This document shows positions 9,864 through 16,957 of a stretch of 64,000 bases of DNA, in pieces. The stretch comes from Bacillus canaveralius (GTDB lineage Bacteria > Bacillota > Bacilli > Bacillales > Cytobacillaceae). Position 1 is the first letter of the stretch. Each line of letters opens with the position of its first letter. Where the stretch lies: the NCBI RefSeq assembly GCF_002860125.1, contig NZ_PGVA01000004.1, positions 1 through 64,000 on the forward strand, given 5' to 3'. The position numbers and the translations under genes were made by a program. The notes under the pieces were generated by a model. It saw only the letters and a program-made list of their open reading frames with translations. It had not been told where the DNA came from and searched no databases.

Positions 9864-10124
9864 GTGAAACACAGTGCAAAGCATGTTTACGAAAAAATGG
9901 TTGATTTTAAAAGGTTCGGAACGATTCTGCTGGCTGTTGGCGCTTTTTTCTATTTAGGTGCAATTATCCCGTCAGCAGCGAATTCGATGACGGATTTATA
10001 TATGATGATGGCTGCCTCAACAGGTTTCCTGGCCGGATCGATTTTTTTCTTTACCGTTTCAAAGCAGTACCGAACCAAGCTGACTGAAATGGATGAAGGC
10101 GAAGAATATTTAATGAAAAAGTAA
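9864..10124 (+). CDS. yrhC: YrhC family membrane protein
   Basis: An 86-residue small membrane protein with two predicted transmembrane helices (about residues 17-36 and 45-63) and a charged C-terminal tail ending in a Glu/Lys-rich helix. It matches YrhC, which follows mccB in B. subtilis. Here a terminator and 400 bp separate it from mccB, so it is probably transcribed on its own. The start is GTG 9864 behind AGGTG. The function is unknown. Confidence 0.82.
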   Translation: MKHSAKHVYEKMVDFKRFGTILLAVGAFFYLGAIIPSAANSMTDLYMMMAASTGFLAGSIFFFTVSKQYRTKLTEMDEGEEYLMKK

Positions 10125-10149
10125 AACGTCCTTGCCGGGCGTTTTTTTT
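10125..10149 (+). terminator. Terminator of yrhC
   Basis: AACGTCC pairs with GGGCGTT (one wobble) and is followed by seven T, directly after the stop codon. Confidence 0.75.
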
Positions 10150-10207
10150 ATGCCTTATTTTAATCGATGTACGGATCCGGACTTTTTAACTATTTATAAT
10201 AAAAGGG

Positions 10208-10236
10208 TTTACAAGAGGAGTGAAGGTGGATATAAT
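10208..10236 (+). promoter_or_regulatory. SigA-type promoter of a micro-gene
   Basis: TTTACA, a 17-bp spacer and a perfect TATAAT. The predicted start of transcription is near 10243, about 37 bp before the GTG of the 26-codon reading frame. Confidence 0.65.
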
Positions 10237-10279
10237 TACCACTGTAAGCAAAAATTCGAAAAAAAGGAGGTCGAGTAAA

Positions 10280-10360
10280 GTGATTAGAACAGGCAAAGGT
10301 ATCAACCAAAACTTTATACAGATATTTACACATTCGACCACCGGGGATTGGACTGCTTAA
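10280..10360 (+). CDS. Unrecognised 26-residue peptide with its own promoter and terminator
   Basis: A GTG at 10280 follows a full AAAAAGGAGG SD at 9 bp. The frame runs 26 codons to TAA 10358-10360 and the peptide ends THSTTGDWTA. It is basic at the start, has no clear signal or transmembrane segment, and I do not recognise it. A consensus promoter lies upstream and a strong hairpin terminator 21 bp downstream, so the unit would give a transcript of about 170 nt. The same frame is open back to GTG codons at 10226 and 10220, but the promoter -10 lies inside that extension. A structural RNA is the alternative. Confidence 0.5.
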   Translation: MIRTGKGINQNFIQIFTHSTTGDWTA

Positions 10361-10381
10361 TTTTTTGAACAATGTCTATCC

Positions 10382-10416
10382 ATGCCGCAGGGAGAATTGT
10401 GCCCTGCGGCATTTTT
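10382..10416 (+). terminator. Terminator after the 26-codon reading frame
   Basis: Perfect 11-bp stem ATGCCGCAGGG with CCCTGCGGCAT, 9-nt loop, then TTTTT. Confidence 0.85.
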
Positions 10417-10431
10417 ATGCCTTCTAACAGT

Positions 10432-10468
10432 AAAAAAGCCGCAGAGTCTGTACCTCTCTGCGGCTTTT
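10432..10468. terminator. Second, bidirectional terminator hairpin before yrzI
   Basis: A perfect 15-bp inverted repeat, AAAAAAGCCGCAGAG with CTCTGCGGCTTTTTT, and a 7-nt loop. It lies only 15 bp after the first hairpin, so two strong stops stand in a row. Confidence 0.88.
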
Positions 10469-10506
10469 TTGCGCGATTGGATAGAATAAAGGAGGTGAAA
10501 ATCACT

Positions 10507-10647
10507 ATGACTCTGAACATTTTATTTTTAACTATAACCATCAAGAGACGCAAATTGTCACCCGAACAAATGGTTCAAGAAGAAATGGTTAAAGACCTAA
10601 TGGAAAAAAACAAAGATCGCCAATACTCCATGTATCGAACGTTTTAA
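10507..10647 (+). CDS. yrzI: YrzI family small protein
   Basis: A 46-residue peptide starting MTLNILFLTITIKRRKL, with a short hydrophobic N-terminus followed by a basic and then charged helical tail ending YSMYRTF. This is the pattern of the YrzI family of small Bacillus proteins, often in tandem and annotated as sporulation-related. ATG 10507 follows AAAGGAGGTG. It lies after two terminators, so it needs its own promoter, which I could not identify. Two shorter look-alike frames follow. Confidence 0.75.
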   Translation: MTLNILFLTITIKRRKLSPEQMVQEEMVKDLMEKNKDRQYSMYRTF

Positions 10648-10687
10648 TCCCACAAACAAAAATTTGAAAAGAAAGGTGGTTTTTTAA

Positions 10688-10747
10688 ATGATATTTTTCA
10701 TGCAAAATCGGCAAGCTTGCTTATGGGTGGAGAAGGATACCACCTAA
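10688..10747 (+). CDS. Possible 19-residue peptide
   Basis: ATG 10688 follows GAAAGGTGG at a plausible distance, and the frame ends at TAA 10745-10747 after 19 codons. The peptide starts MIFFMQNRQ and is not recognisably YrzI-like. GGTGG in its SD can pair with CCACC at its end. Support is only the SD and its place among other micro-ORFs. Confidence 0.25.
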   Translation: MIFFMQNRQACLWVEKDTT

Positions 10748-10772
10748 CACAACATTTTCAGGAGGTATGTTT

Positions 10773-10832
10773 ATGTATCTCAACATTTTATTGCTCACGC
10801 TTATATTTCGGAAAAAGAAAAAAAGTAAATGA
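10773..10832 (+). CDS. Short YrzI-like peptide (19 residues)
   Basis: ATG 10773 follows CAGGAGG at 7-8 bp. The peptide begins MYLNILLLTLIFRKKKK, closely echoing the first 16 residues of the YrzI protein 270 bp upstream (MTLNILFLTITIKRRK), and then stops. It may be a truncated tandem paralogue or a functional minimal form, with a hydrophobic stretch followed by a lysine block. It has no known role. Confidence 0.5.
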   Translation: MYLNILLLTLIFRKKKKSK

Positions 10833-10941
10833 AACGGCTAGCCAATATTGGTAACAAAATGTTCACAACCCCGAACAGTACGCGCAATGGAAATATGGTA
10901 CATTCTAAATAAATCATAAGCATACTAAAGGGGCGGAGAAC

Positions 10942-11022
10942 ATGTTCATGATCGTGATGGCGTTTTGTATTACCGGGGCAATTGGCTGTATTATTGCAGC
11001 TGAGGTAAGCGTGGAAGCTTAA
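10942..11022 (+). CDS. Unrecognised 26-residue hydrophobic peptide
   Basis: ATG 10942 is preceded by AAAGGGGCGGAG. The 26 codons encode a peptide starting MFMIVMAFCITGAIGCIIAA and ending in a short acidic tail, so nearly all of it could form one transmembrane helix. Two cysteines and two glycines lie in the helix. A terminator follows within 20 bp, which suggests a separate small transcription unit. Not recognised. Small membrane peptides of this type are common among sporulation genes, and sigK is next. Confidence 0.5.
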   Translation: MFMIVMAFCITGAIGCIIAAEVSVEA

Positions 11023-11040
11023 TTTCAAATCTAAAACACA

Positions 11041-11077
11041 AAGGCATCAGCCGATCTTTTTGGCTGGTGTCTTTATT
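11041..11077 (+). terminator. Terminator after the hydrophobic peptide
   Basis: GGCATCAGCC (11043-11052) pairs with GGCTGGTGTC (11062-11071) through ten pairs, two of them G-U. CTTTATTG follows. Confidence 0.65.
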
Positions 11078-11258
11078 GTTATCAGCGTGCATTGCACTTA
11101 CCGCGGATATCGATCCTTGATATTTATAATGATTAGCAGATCATTTGGTGTAGGAAACATTTTCAAGTGAAAATATATGCTCTGGGACAGACACAAACAT
11201 CCCGTTCCTTTCATAGGAATTAACTATAGGCTAAAGACTATAAGCGGGGGTGGAAAAA

Positions 11259-11978
11259 ATGTCCGGAATTTTGACAGCGCTTGGTTATTTAATTAAGGAA
11301 ATTATCTTTCTAGTTTCCTATGTTAAAAACAACGCATTTCCCCAACCGTTATCTTCCGCTGAAGAGAGAAAATACTTAAGATTAATGGCCGAAGGGGATG
11401 CACATGCCCGCAATATGCTGATTGAGCATAATTTACGTTTAGTTGCCCATATCGTCAAAAAATTTGAAAATACCGGTGAAGATGCAGAGGATCTTATTTC
11501 TATCGGGACAATTGGTTTAATTAAAGCAATCGAGAGCTATTCAGACGGAAAAGGGACGAAGCTGGCAACGTATGCGGCTCGTTGTATTGAGAATGAAATA
11601 CTTATGCATTTACGAGCTTTGAAGAAGACGAAAAAAGATGTGTCGCTCCATGATCCGATTGGCCAGGATAAAGAAGGCAATGAAATATCCTTGATTGACG
11701 TTCTGAAATCAGAGTCAGAGGACGTAATTGATACGATTCAACTAAATATGGAGCTTGAAAAGGTAAAGGAATATATTGATGTCCTTGATGATCGTGAAAA
11801 AGAAGTAATTATCGGTCGTTTTGGCCTTGATCTGCAAAAAGAAAAAACGCAGCGGGAGATCGCCAAGGAACTCGGTATTTCCCGGAGCTATGTATCCCGA
11901 ATTGAAAAGCGGGCGTTAATGAAAATGTTCCACGAATTTTATCGGGCTGAGAAAGAAAAGCGTAAAAACAGCAGCTGA
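11259..11978 (+). CDS. sigK: RNA polymerase sporulation sigma factor SigK (intact)
   Basis: Late mother-cell sigma factor. The 239-residue product starts [20 protein letters not shown], the hydrophobic pro-sequence removed by the SpoIVFB protease just before YVKNNAF (residues 21-27). Region 2 has [22 protein letters not shown], and region 4 ends in the helix-turn-helix [22 protein letters not shown]. The frame is continuous, so there is no skin element as in B. subtilis. ATG 11259 is chosen; a GTG at 11250 lies in the SD (GGGGGTGG). It should drive the coat and late mother-cell genes. Confidence 0.96.
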   Translation: MSGILTALGYLIKEIIFLVSYVKNNAFPQPLSSAEERKYLRLMAEGDAHARNMLIEHNLRLVAHIVKKFENTGEDAEDLISIGTIGLIKAIESYSDGKGTKLATYAARCIENEILMHLRALKKTKKDVSLHDPIGQDKEGNEISLIDVLKSESEDVIDTIQLNMELEKVKEYIDVLDDREKEVIIGRFGLDLQKEKTQREIAKELGISRSYVSRIEKRALMKMFHEFYRAEKEKRKNSS

Positions 11979-12026
11979 CAGAAAATACAAAAGTGTGGCC
12001 TATCTAAAACATTATGCAACTCACAA

Positions 12027-12066
12027 TAAGAAAGCTTTCCATACGAAAATGGAAAGCTTTTTTCTT
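12027..12066. terminator. Bidirectional terminator after sigK
   Basis: AAAGCTTTCCAT pairs perfectly with ATGGAAAGCTTT across ACGAAA and is followed by a T-rich run. Confidence 0.85.
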
Positions 12067-12115
12067 ATGGTTCAGTTCATAGAATTTTTAAAAAAATAAG
12101 CCTATAATGGAAAGT

Positions 12116-12264
12116 GAATAAATTTCACACAGCAATTATTTAATTGAAAAACGAACAGTTATATAAAATTATGATAGTAGTATTCGTTTCTATAGAATAC
12201 TCCTGTTTACTTGGATAACTTCATTCGTTTTTCGGTCCAGCTTATTACATTGTGAAATTTACTC
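12116..12264 (+). mobile_element. MITE-like element, copy B (149 bp)
   Basis: Same orientation as copy A. The ends are GAATAAATTTCA and TGAAATTTACTC (one mismatch between the repeats). The subterminal pair GAAAAACGAA / TTCGTTTTTC is conserved. Flanks AAGT and ACGT give no clean target duplication. The element ends 26 bp before the pepF start, so pepF transcription must begin in it or pass through it. Confidence 0.85.
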
Positions 12265-12290
12265 ACGTACATATTGAAGGGGGTAACCGG

Positions 12291-14087
12291 ATGACGACAT
12301 CCACGTATTCAGAAGTATGGGATTTAGATGTGTTTTTTAAAGGCGGGAGTGACTCGGCTGAATTTGCAGCCCACCTCGAGAACACTGCGGCACATATTAG
12401 CCGCTTTCATAATCGTGTCAAGGTGTGGAGCCCGTTAACGAGCTCAGCAGATACAAAGGAACTGACAGAATTAATCGCTGAATTTGAGCATGTTGCCAAA
12501 AGGGTGCGCCAGGAAGGGGCTTTTGTCAGCTGTCTCCAGGCTCAAAATACGGATGATCAAAAAGTAAACTCACTGCGGGCCAAGGTTACAGAATTGAGTG
12601 CCTCGTTCCAGACCGCTTTAACCGTATTCGACCAAAAATTGACGTCCTTTGACCAGATTACATGGGCAGAAATGGTGCGCAGTAAAGAATTAAAGGAACT
12701 TGCGTTTGTGCTCTCAGAGCGCCGGGAAAGGGCAGCAGAGAAGCTGTCAAAGGAAGAGGAAACAATCATTAATCTGCTCGGCATCGATGGATATCACGGC
12801 TGGAGCCAGATGTATGACTTAATCGTCAGCAATACAAAAATTTCATATACGGAGAACGGTGAAGAAAAGCTCCTTTCAGTCGGACAGGCCGCCAATAAAT
12901 TTTCAAATCCAGACCGTTCGACGAGAAAGGAAGTGTTTCGAAACTGGGAGAAAGCCTGGAATGGCAATTCCGATTATCTGGCCAAAACTCTTAATCATCT
13001 TGCCGGTTTCCGTTTAAATGTGTACAAAGCGCGCGGATGGGAAGATGTTCTGAAAGAACCGCTTGATTTAAACAGGATGAAAAAAGAAACACTTGAAACG
13101 ATGTGGGCGGTTATTGCCGACAATAAAGAGCCACTCGTTAAATTTCTAAACCGTAAGGCAAAGCTGCTCGGGCTTGAAAGACTAAGCTGGTATGACTTGG
13201 ATGCCCCGCTTGGCAAAACCGAATCAAAAATGTCTTATCAGCAGGGTGCCGAGTTTATTACAGATCAATTTGGCCTGTTTGGCGCGGAAATGTCAGATTA
13301 TGCAAAAATGGCTTTCGAACAGCGCTGGATTGAGGCTGAAGACCGGGCCGGCAAAGCACCGGGAGGTTTTCATACCTTTTTCCCCGAAAGCAGCCAGTCA
13401 CGGATTTTTATGACATACTCTGGAACGCCTTCGAACGTTTCGACGTTGGCCCATGAGCTTGGCCATGGATTCCATACATATGCAATGCGGGATCAGCATT
13501 TATTAAACCGCAATTACGCAATGAATGTCGCTGAAACAGCTTCAACCTTTGCTGAAATGATCGTCTCGGACGCATCTGTAAAAAATGCAAAAACAGCAGA
13601 AGAAAAACTGGCATTGCTTGAAGATAAAGTTCAGCGTTCTGTCGCCCTGTTAATGAATATTCACGCGCGATTCCTGTTTGAGACAAGATTTTACGAGGAA
13701 AGAAAGAACGGAATGGTCAGTGCCGCAAGGTTGAATGAATTAATGGAGCAGGCCCAAAAAGAAGCTTACGGAAATGCGCTTGAAGAATATCATCCATCTT
13801 TCTGGGGCTCAAAGCTGCATTTTTATATAACCGGGATTCCTTTTTATAATTTCCCGTATACGTTTGGCTATTTATTCTCACTGGGAATATATGCGAGGGC
13901 TTTGGAAGAAGGAAAGGGCTATGAACAGAAATATGTTGATTTGCTTAAAGATACGGCTTCAATGACGGTAGAAGAACTAGCACAAAAGCATTTAAACGTT
14001 GATTTAACAAAGAGAGATTTCTGGGAACAAGCGGTCAAGCTGTGCATTGATGACGTTGAGGAATTCCTCGCACTTACAGAAAAATAA
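12291..14087 (+). CDS. M3 family oligoendopeptidase (PepF type)
   Basis: Zinc metallopeptidase of 598 residues that degrades peptides of limited length in the cytoplasm. The HEXXH-type zinc motif is HELGHGFH in the stretch LAHELGHGFHTYAM (about residues 385-398). The downstream glutamate is in the ETASTFAEM motif. The PepF N-terminal domain occupies roughly the first 200 residues. ATG 12291 follows GAAGGGGG. It is monocistronic, with a MITE-like element upstream and a terminator shared with pssA downstream. Specific substrates cannot be told from sequence. Confidence 0.9.
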   Translation: MTTSTYSEVWDLDVFFKGGSDSAEFAAHLENTAAHISRFHNRVKVWSPLTSSADTKELTELIAEFEHVAKRVRQEGAFVSCLQAQNTDDQKVNSLRAKVTELSASFQTALTVFDQKLTSFDQITWAEMVRSKELKELAFVLSERRERAAEKLSKEEETIINLLGIDGYHGWSQMYDLIVSNTKISYTENGEEKLLSVGQAANKFSNPDRSTRKEVFRNWEKAWNGNSDYLAKTLNHLAGFRLNVYKARGWEDVLKEPLDLNRMKKETLETMWAVIADNKEPLVKFLNRKAKLLGLERLSWYDLDAPLGKTESKMSYQQGAEFITDQFGLFGAEMSDYAKMAFEQRWIEAEDRAGKAPGGFHTFFPESSQSRIFMTYSGTPSNVSTLAHELGHGFHTYAMRDQHLLNRNYAMNVAETASTFAEMIVSDASVKNAKTAEEKLALLEDKVQRSVALLMNIHARFLFETRFYEERKNGMVSAARLNELMEQAQKEAYGNALEEYHPSFWGSKLHFYITGIPFYNFPYTFGYLFSLGIYARALEEGKGYEQKYVDLLKDTASMTVEELAQKHLNVDLTKRDFWEQAVKLCIDDVEEFLALTEK

Positions 14088-14097
14088 CGGAATAGAC

Positions 14098-14130
14098 CAA
14101 AGCGCCGTGATGATGTCATGGCGCTTTTCG
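14098..14130. terminator. Bidirectional terminator between pepF and pssA
   Basis: AAAGCGCCGTGA pairs with TCATGGCGCTTT with one mismatch, and T-runs lie on both strands. The two genes converge. Confidence 0.75.
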
Positions 14131-14131
14131 A

Positions 14132-14665
14132 TTATACTTTTCTAAGTCTGAAGGAACTGACCATTAAAAACGATAGAATCACAATGATGATGATAAACGC
14201 GTGTGGCTTCCAATATGGAATCGCCAAAAAGCTTAAGGTAATCAGGCATCCTGCCGCTGTGATCGGCAGCCCGGTAAAAAAGCCGTTGTTTTCGGTAATA
14301 TTAAACCTGGCGAGGCGGAATGCTCCGCAGCCGATGAAGAAAACAGTAAAGAAAGCACCGGGAGCACCAAATTCAAATAAAATTCCTTGGTATAATAATA
14401 GTGCCGGGGCCACACCGAATGATATAATATCACTCATGGAGTCGAGCTGCTTGCCGAGCTCTGATTCGATCTGGAATTTTCTTGCAGCCGCTCCATCAAA
14501 GCGGTCTGCTAAAGCAGCAATAAAGATGAGCAGCAAGCTCAAATTTAAGTTTCCGTTTATACCGACGATAATCGCAAACCCGCCTAAAGTTATGTTCACT
14601 AAAGTTAACACATTAGCCGTTTGGGCCTTGAGTTTTTTCACTGTCTGGTCAACAACATACAACAA
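14132..14665 (-). CDS. pssA: CDP-diacylglycerol--serine O-phosphatidyltransferase
   Basis: Integral membrane enzyme making phosphatidylserine from CDP-diacylglycerol and serine. The CDP-alcohol phosphotransferase signature DG(x2)AR(x8)G(x3)D(x3)D is present in DRFDGAAARKFQIES and the following residues, with multiple hydrophobic helices around it. The start is uncertain: TTG at 14665 is placed 8 bp after GTGAGGAG, giving about 177 residues; GTG 14680 and TTG 14662 are alternatives. It is divergent from psd, which uses its product to make phosphatidylethanolamine. Confidence 0.9.
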   Translation of the reverse strand: MLYVVDQTVKKLKAQTANVLTLVNITLGGFAIIVGINGNLNLSLLLIFIAALADRFDGAAARKFQIESELGKQLDSMSDIISFGVAPALLLYQGILFEFGAPGAFFTVFFIGCGAFRLARFNITENNGFFTGLPITAAGCLITLSFLAIPYWKPHAFIIIIVILSFLMVSSFRLRKV

Positions 14666-14835
14666 AAACAATCTCCTCACTCCTTAACGGAAGGGAATAA
14701 CTTATTTACAAAGTCTGCAGGTCATGCGCCGGAAAACACGCGCTTTCCAGCCATGTATTTTATATTAATATTTTATTTTAAGCTGTTTATGCCTGTACGT
14801 AAAGAGTATTTCAGCATCTTCAGGAGGTAAGCCCA

Positions 14836-15624
14836 TTGATTCAAAACATATACCGCAGCTTGATTGAGCTCACCAATGGCCCAGTAACTTCAGGAATTTT
14901 GAAACGATTTGCCCGCTCAAAGGCTAGCCGCCTTATTGTGAGATCATTCGCAAAAGTATACCGGTTGAACGAGAATGAAATGGAGAAGCCATTAACAGAA
15001 TATCCTACCTTACATGAGCTTTTTATAAGAAAGCTCAAAGCTGGCAGCCGGGTCACAGATCCCATCGCCGGGTCAATCACAAGTCCGGTTGATGCCGTGA
15101 TTAAAGAGATTGGGATCGTCAATGCTGAACATGAAATTGAGGTTAAAGGAAAGGTCTATTCAATCAGAGAAATGATTGGCAATGATAAAGCATTATTGAC
15201 ATATCACGGTGGAACTTATGTGATCTTTTATTTAAGCCCAAGCCATTATCATCGCATCCACAGTCCGGTTTCCGGAAAGATCACCGGGCAATGGACATTA
15301 GGGAAAAAATCATATCCTGTTAACCGACTGGGGCTGAAATATGGGAAAAATCCGTTATCAAAAAACTATCGGACAATTACAGAGGTCGAACATGGCGGCG
15401 GCCATCTCGCCATTATCAAAGTTGGCGCGATGTTTGTAAATTCGATCGAACCAGTCCACGAAGGAAATTTTTTAACAAAAGGCAAAGAGATGGCCTATTT
15501 TACTTTTGGCTCAACCGTTGTCTTATTATTTGAAAAAGGGTCCGTTACGCTTGATCCTTCTTTAAAAACGCCTGTTCACATTAAGGTTGGCGAAAGAATT
15601 GGGATTGTCAAAGATTCTCTGTAA
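14836..15624 (+). CDS. psd: Phosphatidylserine decarboxylase proenzyme
   Basis: Pyruvoyl-dependent membrane-associated enzyme converting phosphatidylserine to phosphatidylethanolamine. The self-cleavage motif FGST is at residues 224-227. Cleavage between G225 and S226 would give a 37-residue alpha chain carrying the pyruvoyl group. The YHRIHSPVSG segment contains the conserved histidines. The 262-residue length fits the short Firmicutes form. TTG 14836 follows CAGGAGG. It faces away from pssA, so the two consecutive pathway steps are controlled from one ~170-bp divergent region. Confidence 0.94.
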   Translation: MIQNIYRSLIELTNGPVTSGILKRFARSKASRLIVRSFAKVYRLNENEMEKPLTEYPTLHELFIRKLKAGSRVTDPIAGSITSPVDAVIKEIGIVNAEHEIEVKGKVYSIREMIGNDKALLTYHGGTYVIFYLSPSHYHRIHSPVSGKITGQWTLGKKSYPVNRLGLKYGKNPLSKNYRTITEVEHGGGHLAIIKVGAMFVNSIEPVHEGNFLTKGKEMAYFTFGSTVVLLFEKGSVTLDPSLKTPVHIKVGERIGIVKDSL

Positions 15625-15711
15625 GAGATTGAAGCAATATCGAGAGGCATTGGATTTGGCAGGGTTCCGTAAGGATTTGAGCTGTCCGGCAGGCAAGATC
15701 ATTTTATGACA

Positions 15712-15738
15712 TAAAAGAAAAAAGCCCTACCAGGGCAG
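15712..15738 (-). terminator. Terminator of sda
   Basis: On the reverse strand GCCCTGGTAGGGC forms a stem followed by TTTTTTC, right after the sda stop. Confidence 0.65.
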
Positions 15739-15879
15739 TTATACGGAAACTTTGACTTTTTTGGACAGGGAACGTCGGTGAATTTCTGTTTCAATGAGTG
15801 AAATAAAATCTTGGCTTAAGTTTAATTCTCTTGCTTTATAGTAGGATTCGATCAATAGTTCATCTGACAGTTTTCTCAT
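15739..15879 (-). CDS. sda: Sporulation checkpoint inhibitor Sda
   Basis: A 46-residue antikinase that binds histidine kinase KinA and blocks the start of sporulation when DNA replication is impaired. The peptide begins [20 protein letters not shown] and ends [12 protein letters not shown], collinear with B. subtilis Sda, with the helical hairpin [16 protein letters not shown] 15879 (reverse strand) has the SD GGAGGTG. Four DnaA boxes lie 120-225 bp upstream, in keeping with the known DnaA activation of sda. Confidence 0.95.
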   Translation of the reverse strand: MRKLSDELLIESYYKARELNLSQDFISLIETEIHRRSLSKKVKVSV

Positions 15880-16341
15880 ATTTAACTATTCACCTCCATC
15901 TCAATTTTCTGTTCTAAATTCACCTATATAAACATATACTGATAAGTTCTAATGTTGTACCCTTACTTTATCAAAATAAAACGGTCAGAACAACTGTTCC
16001 TGTTATCCACAGATATTAGTGGATAACTTGTGATTATCTTGTTTATAAATGGGAAAGTAGTAAATATACCAGTGTGTTAAATTGTGAATAAAGTTATCCA
16101 CAACCATTGAAATAAACGGATGTTGTCGAAAAATTTCTTTTTTTCGTCACATTTACCGAATAATCTCGTTGATGGACGACAGTTGTCGTAACAGGATTTA
16201 TGGTAAAGGTCGTTTTACGCAAACAATATAAAAACGCCTTTTTGCTTAGCAGGTCTTTTTAAAACAATCTGCTTGCCTGAAAAAAGATTGTCTTTTATAA
16301 CAGTGTATCAAACAAGTTGCTGGTGAAATGACAGGAATGTT
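15880..16341. other. Long intergenic region between sda and yqeG
   Basis: About 460 bp without a gene. It contains the DnaA-box cluster (separate entry). There is also a weak hairpin ACAATCT/AGATTGT followed by CTTTTA around 16264-16300. No other reading frame with a credible SD was seen. Confidence 0.5.
16003..16102. promoter_or_regulatory. DnaA-box cluster upstream of sda
   Basis: Perfect TTATCCACA at 16003-16011 and 16094-16102 on the forward strand. Reverse-strand boxes TTATCCACT at 16018-16026 and TTATTCACA at 16083-16091. The boxes form two inverted pairs about 75 bp apart. Confidence 0.8.
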
Positions 16342-16370
16342 TTGAAAGAGCGGGTAAAATTGGTTATGAT
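16342..16370 (+). promoter_or_regulatory. SigA promoter of the yqeG operon
   Basis: TTGAAA, 17-bp spacer, TATGAT. It lies about 70 bp before the yqeG start. Confidence 0.6.
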
Positions 16371-16438
16371 GATAACATTATGAGACAGCTACCGTTAAAG
16401 CGGGATAGAAAGTATAAACATTAATGAGGTGGAACCGC

Positions 16439-16954
16439 GTGTTAAAGCATTTTTTGCCAGATCAGCATGTGAAAACTATTTTTGAAATTACTCCTGAAAT
16501 CTTAAAAGAGCAGGGTATTAAAGGCATTATTACAGACCTTGATAACACTCTCGTTGAGTGGGATCGACCCCATGCTACCCCAAAATTAATCGAATGGTTT
16601 GAAGGCATGAGGAGAAGTGGAATTCTCGTGACGATCGTTTCTAATAATATTGAATTGAGGGTAAAATCTTTCTCAGAGCCGCTCGAGATTCCGTTTATAT
16701 TTCAGGCACGCAAACCAATGGGACGAGCTTTTAAAAAGGCGCTCGGACAAATGGGGCTCGAGAAGAACGAAACCGTCGTGATTGGAGACCAGCTGTTAAC
16801 CGATGTTCTTGGCGGAAACAGGAGCGGATTTCATACGATTTTGGTTGTCCCTGTTGCCAAAACTGACGGGGTAATAACAAGGTTTAATCGGCAAATCGAA
16901 CGGAGAATCCTGAACTGGTTTCGAAAAAAAGGAATGCTTAATTGGGAGGATTAA
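16439..16954 (+). CDS. yqeG: YqeG family HAD-IIIA phosphatase
   Basis: A 171-residue HAD-superfamily protein with motif I DLDNTLVEWD, motif II TIVSNN and the C-terminal GDQLLTDVLGGNRSG motif carrying the acidic metal ligands. The substrate is unknown; the YqeG/Gep4 family includes a phosphatidylglycerophosphate phosphatase in yeast mitochondria, so a lipid phosphatase role is possible but unproven. GTG 16439 follows GAGGTGG. It heads a long operon with yqeH and aroE, the next start lying 4 bp after its stop. Confidence 0.9.
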   Translation: MLKHFLPDQHVKTIFEITPEILKEQGIKGIITDLDNTLVEWDRPHATPKLIEWFEGMRRSGILVTIVSNNIELRVKSFSEPLEIPFIFQARKPMGRAFKKALGQMGLEKNETVVIGDQLLTDVLGGNRSGFHTILVVPVAKTDGVITRFNRQIERRILNWFRKKGMLNWED

Positions 16955-16957
16955 TGA

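Noticed and set aside
14118-14687. Long forward frame of 189 codons antisense to pssA
   Set aside because: It is the mirror of pssA, whose CDP-alcohol phosphotransferase motif is unmistakable; the forward product resembles nothing.
15640-15711. Possible small gene after psd
   Set aside because: No SD or frame with credible composition; treated as intergenic.
16003-16102. Replication origin
   Set aside because: Four DnaA boxes occur, but there is no dnaA/dnaN context; DnaA regulation of sda explains them.
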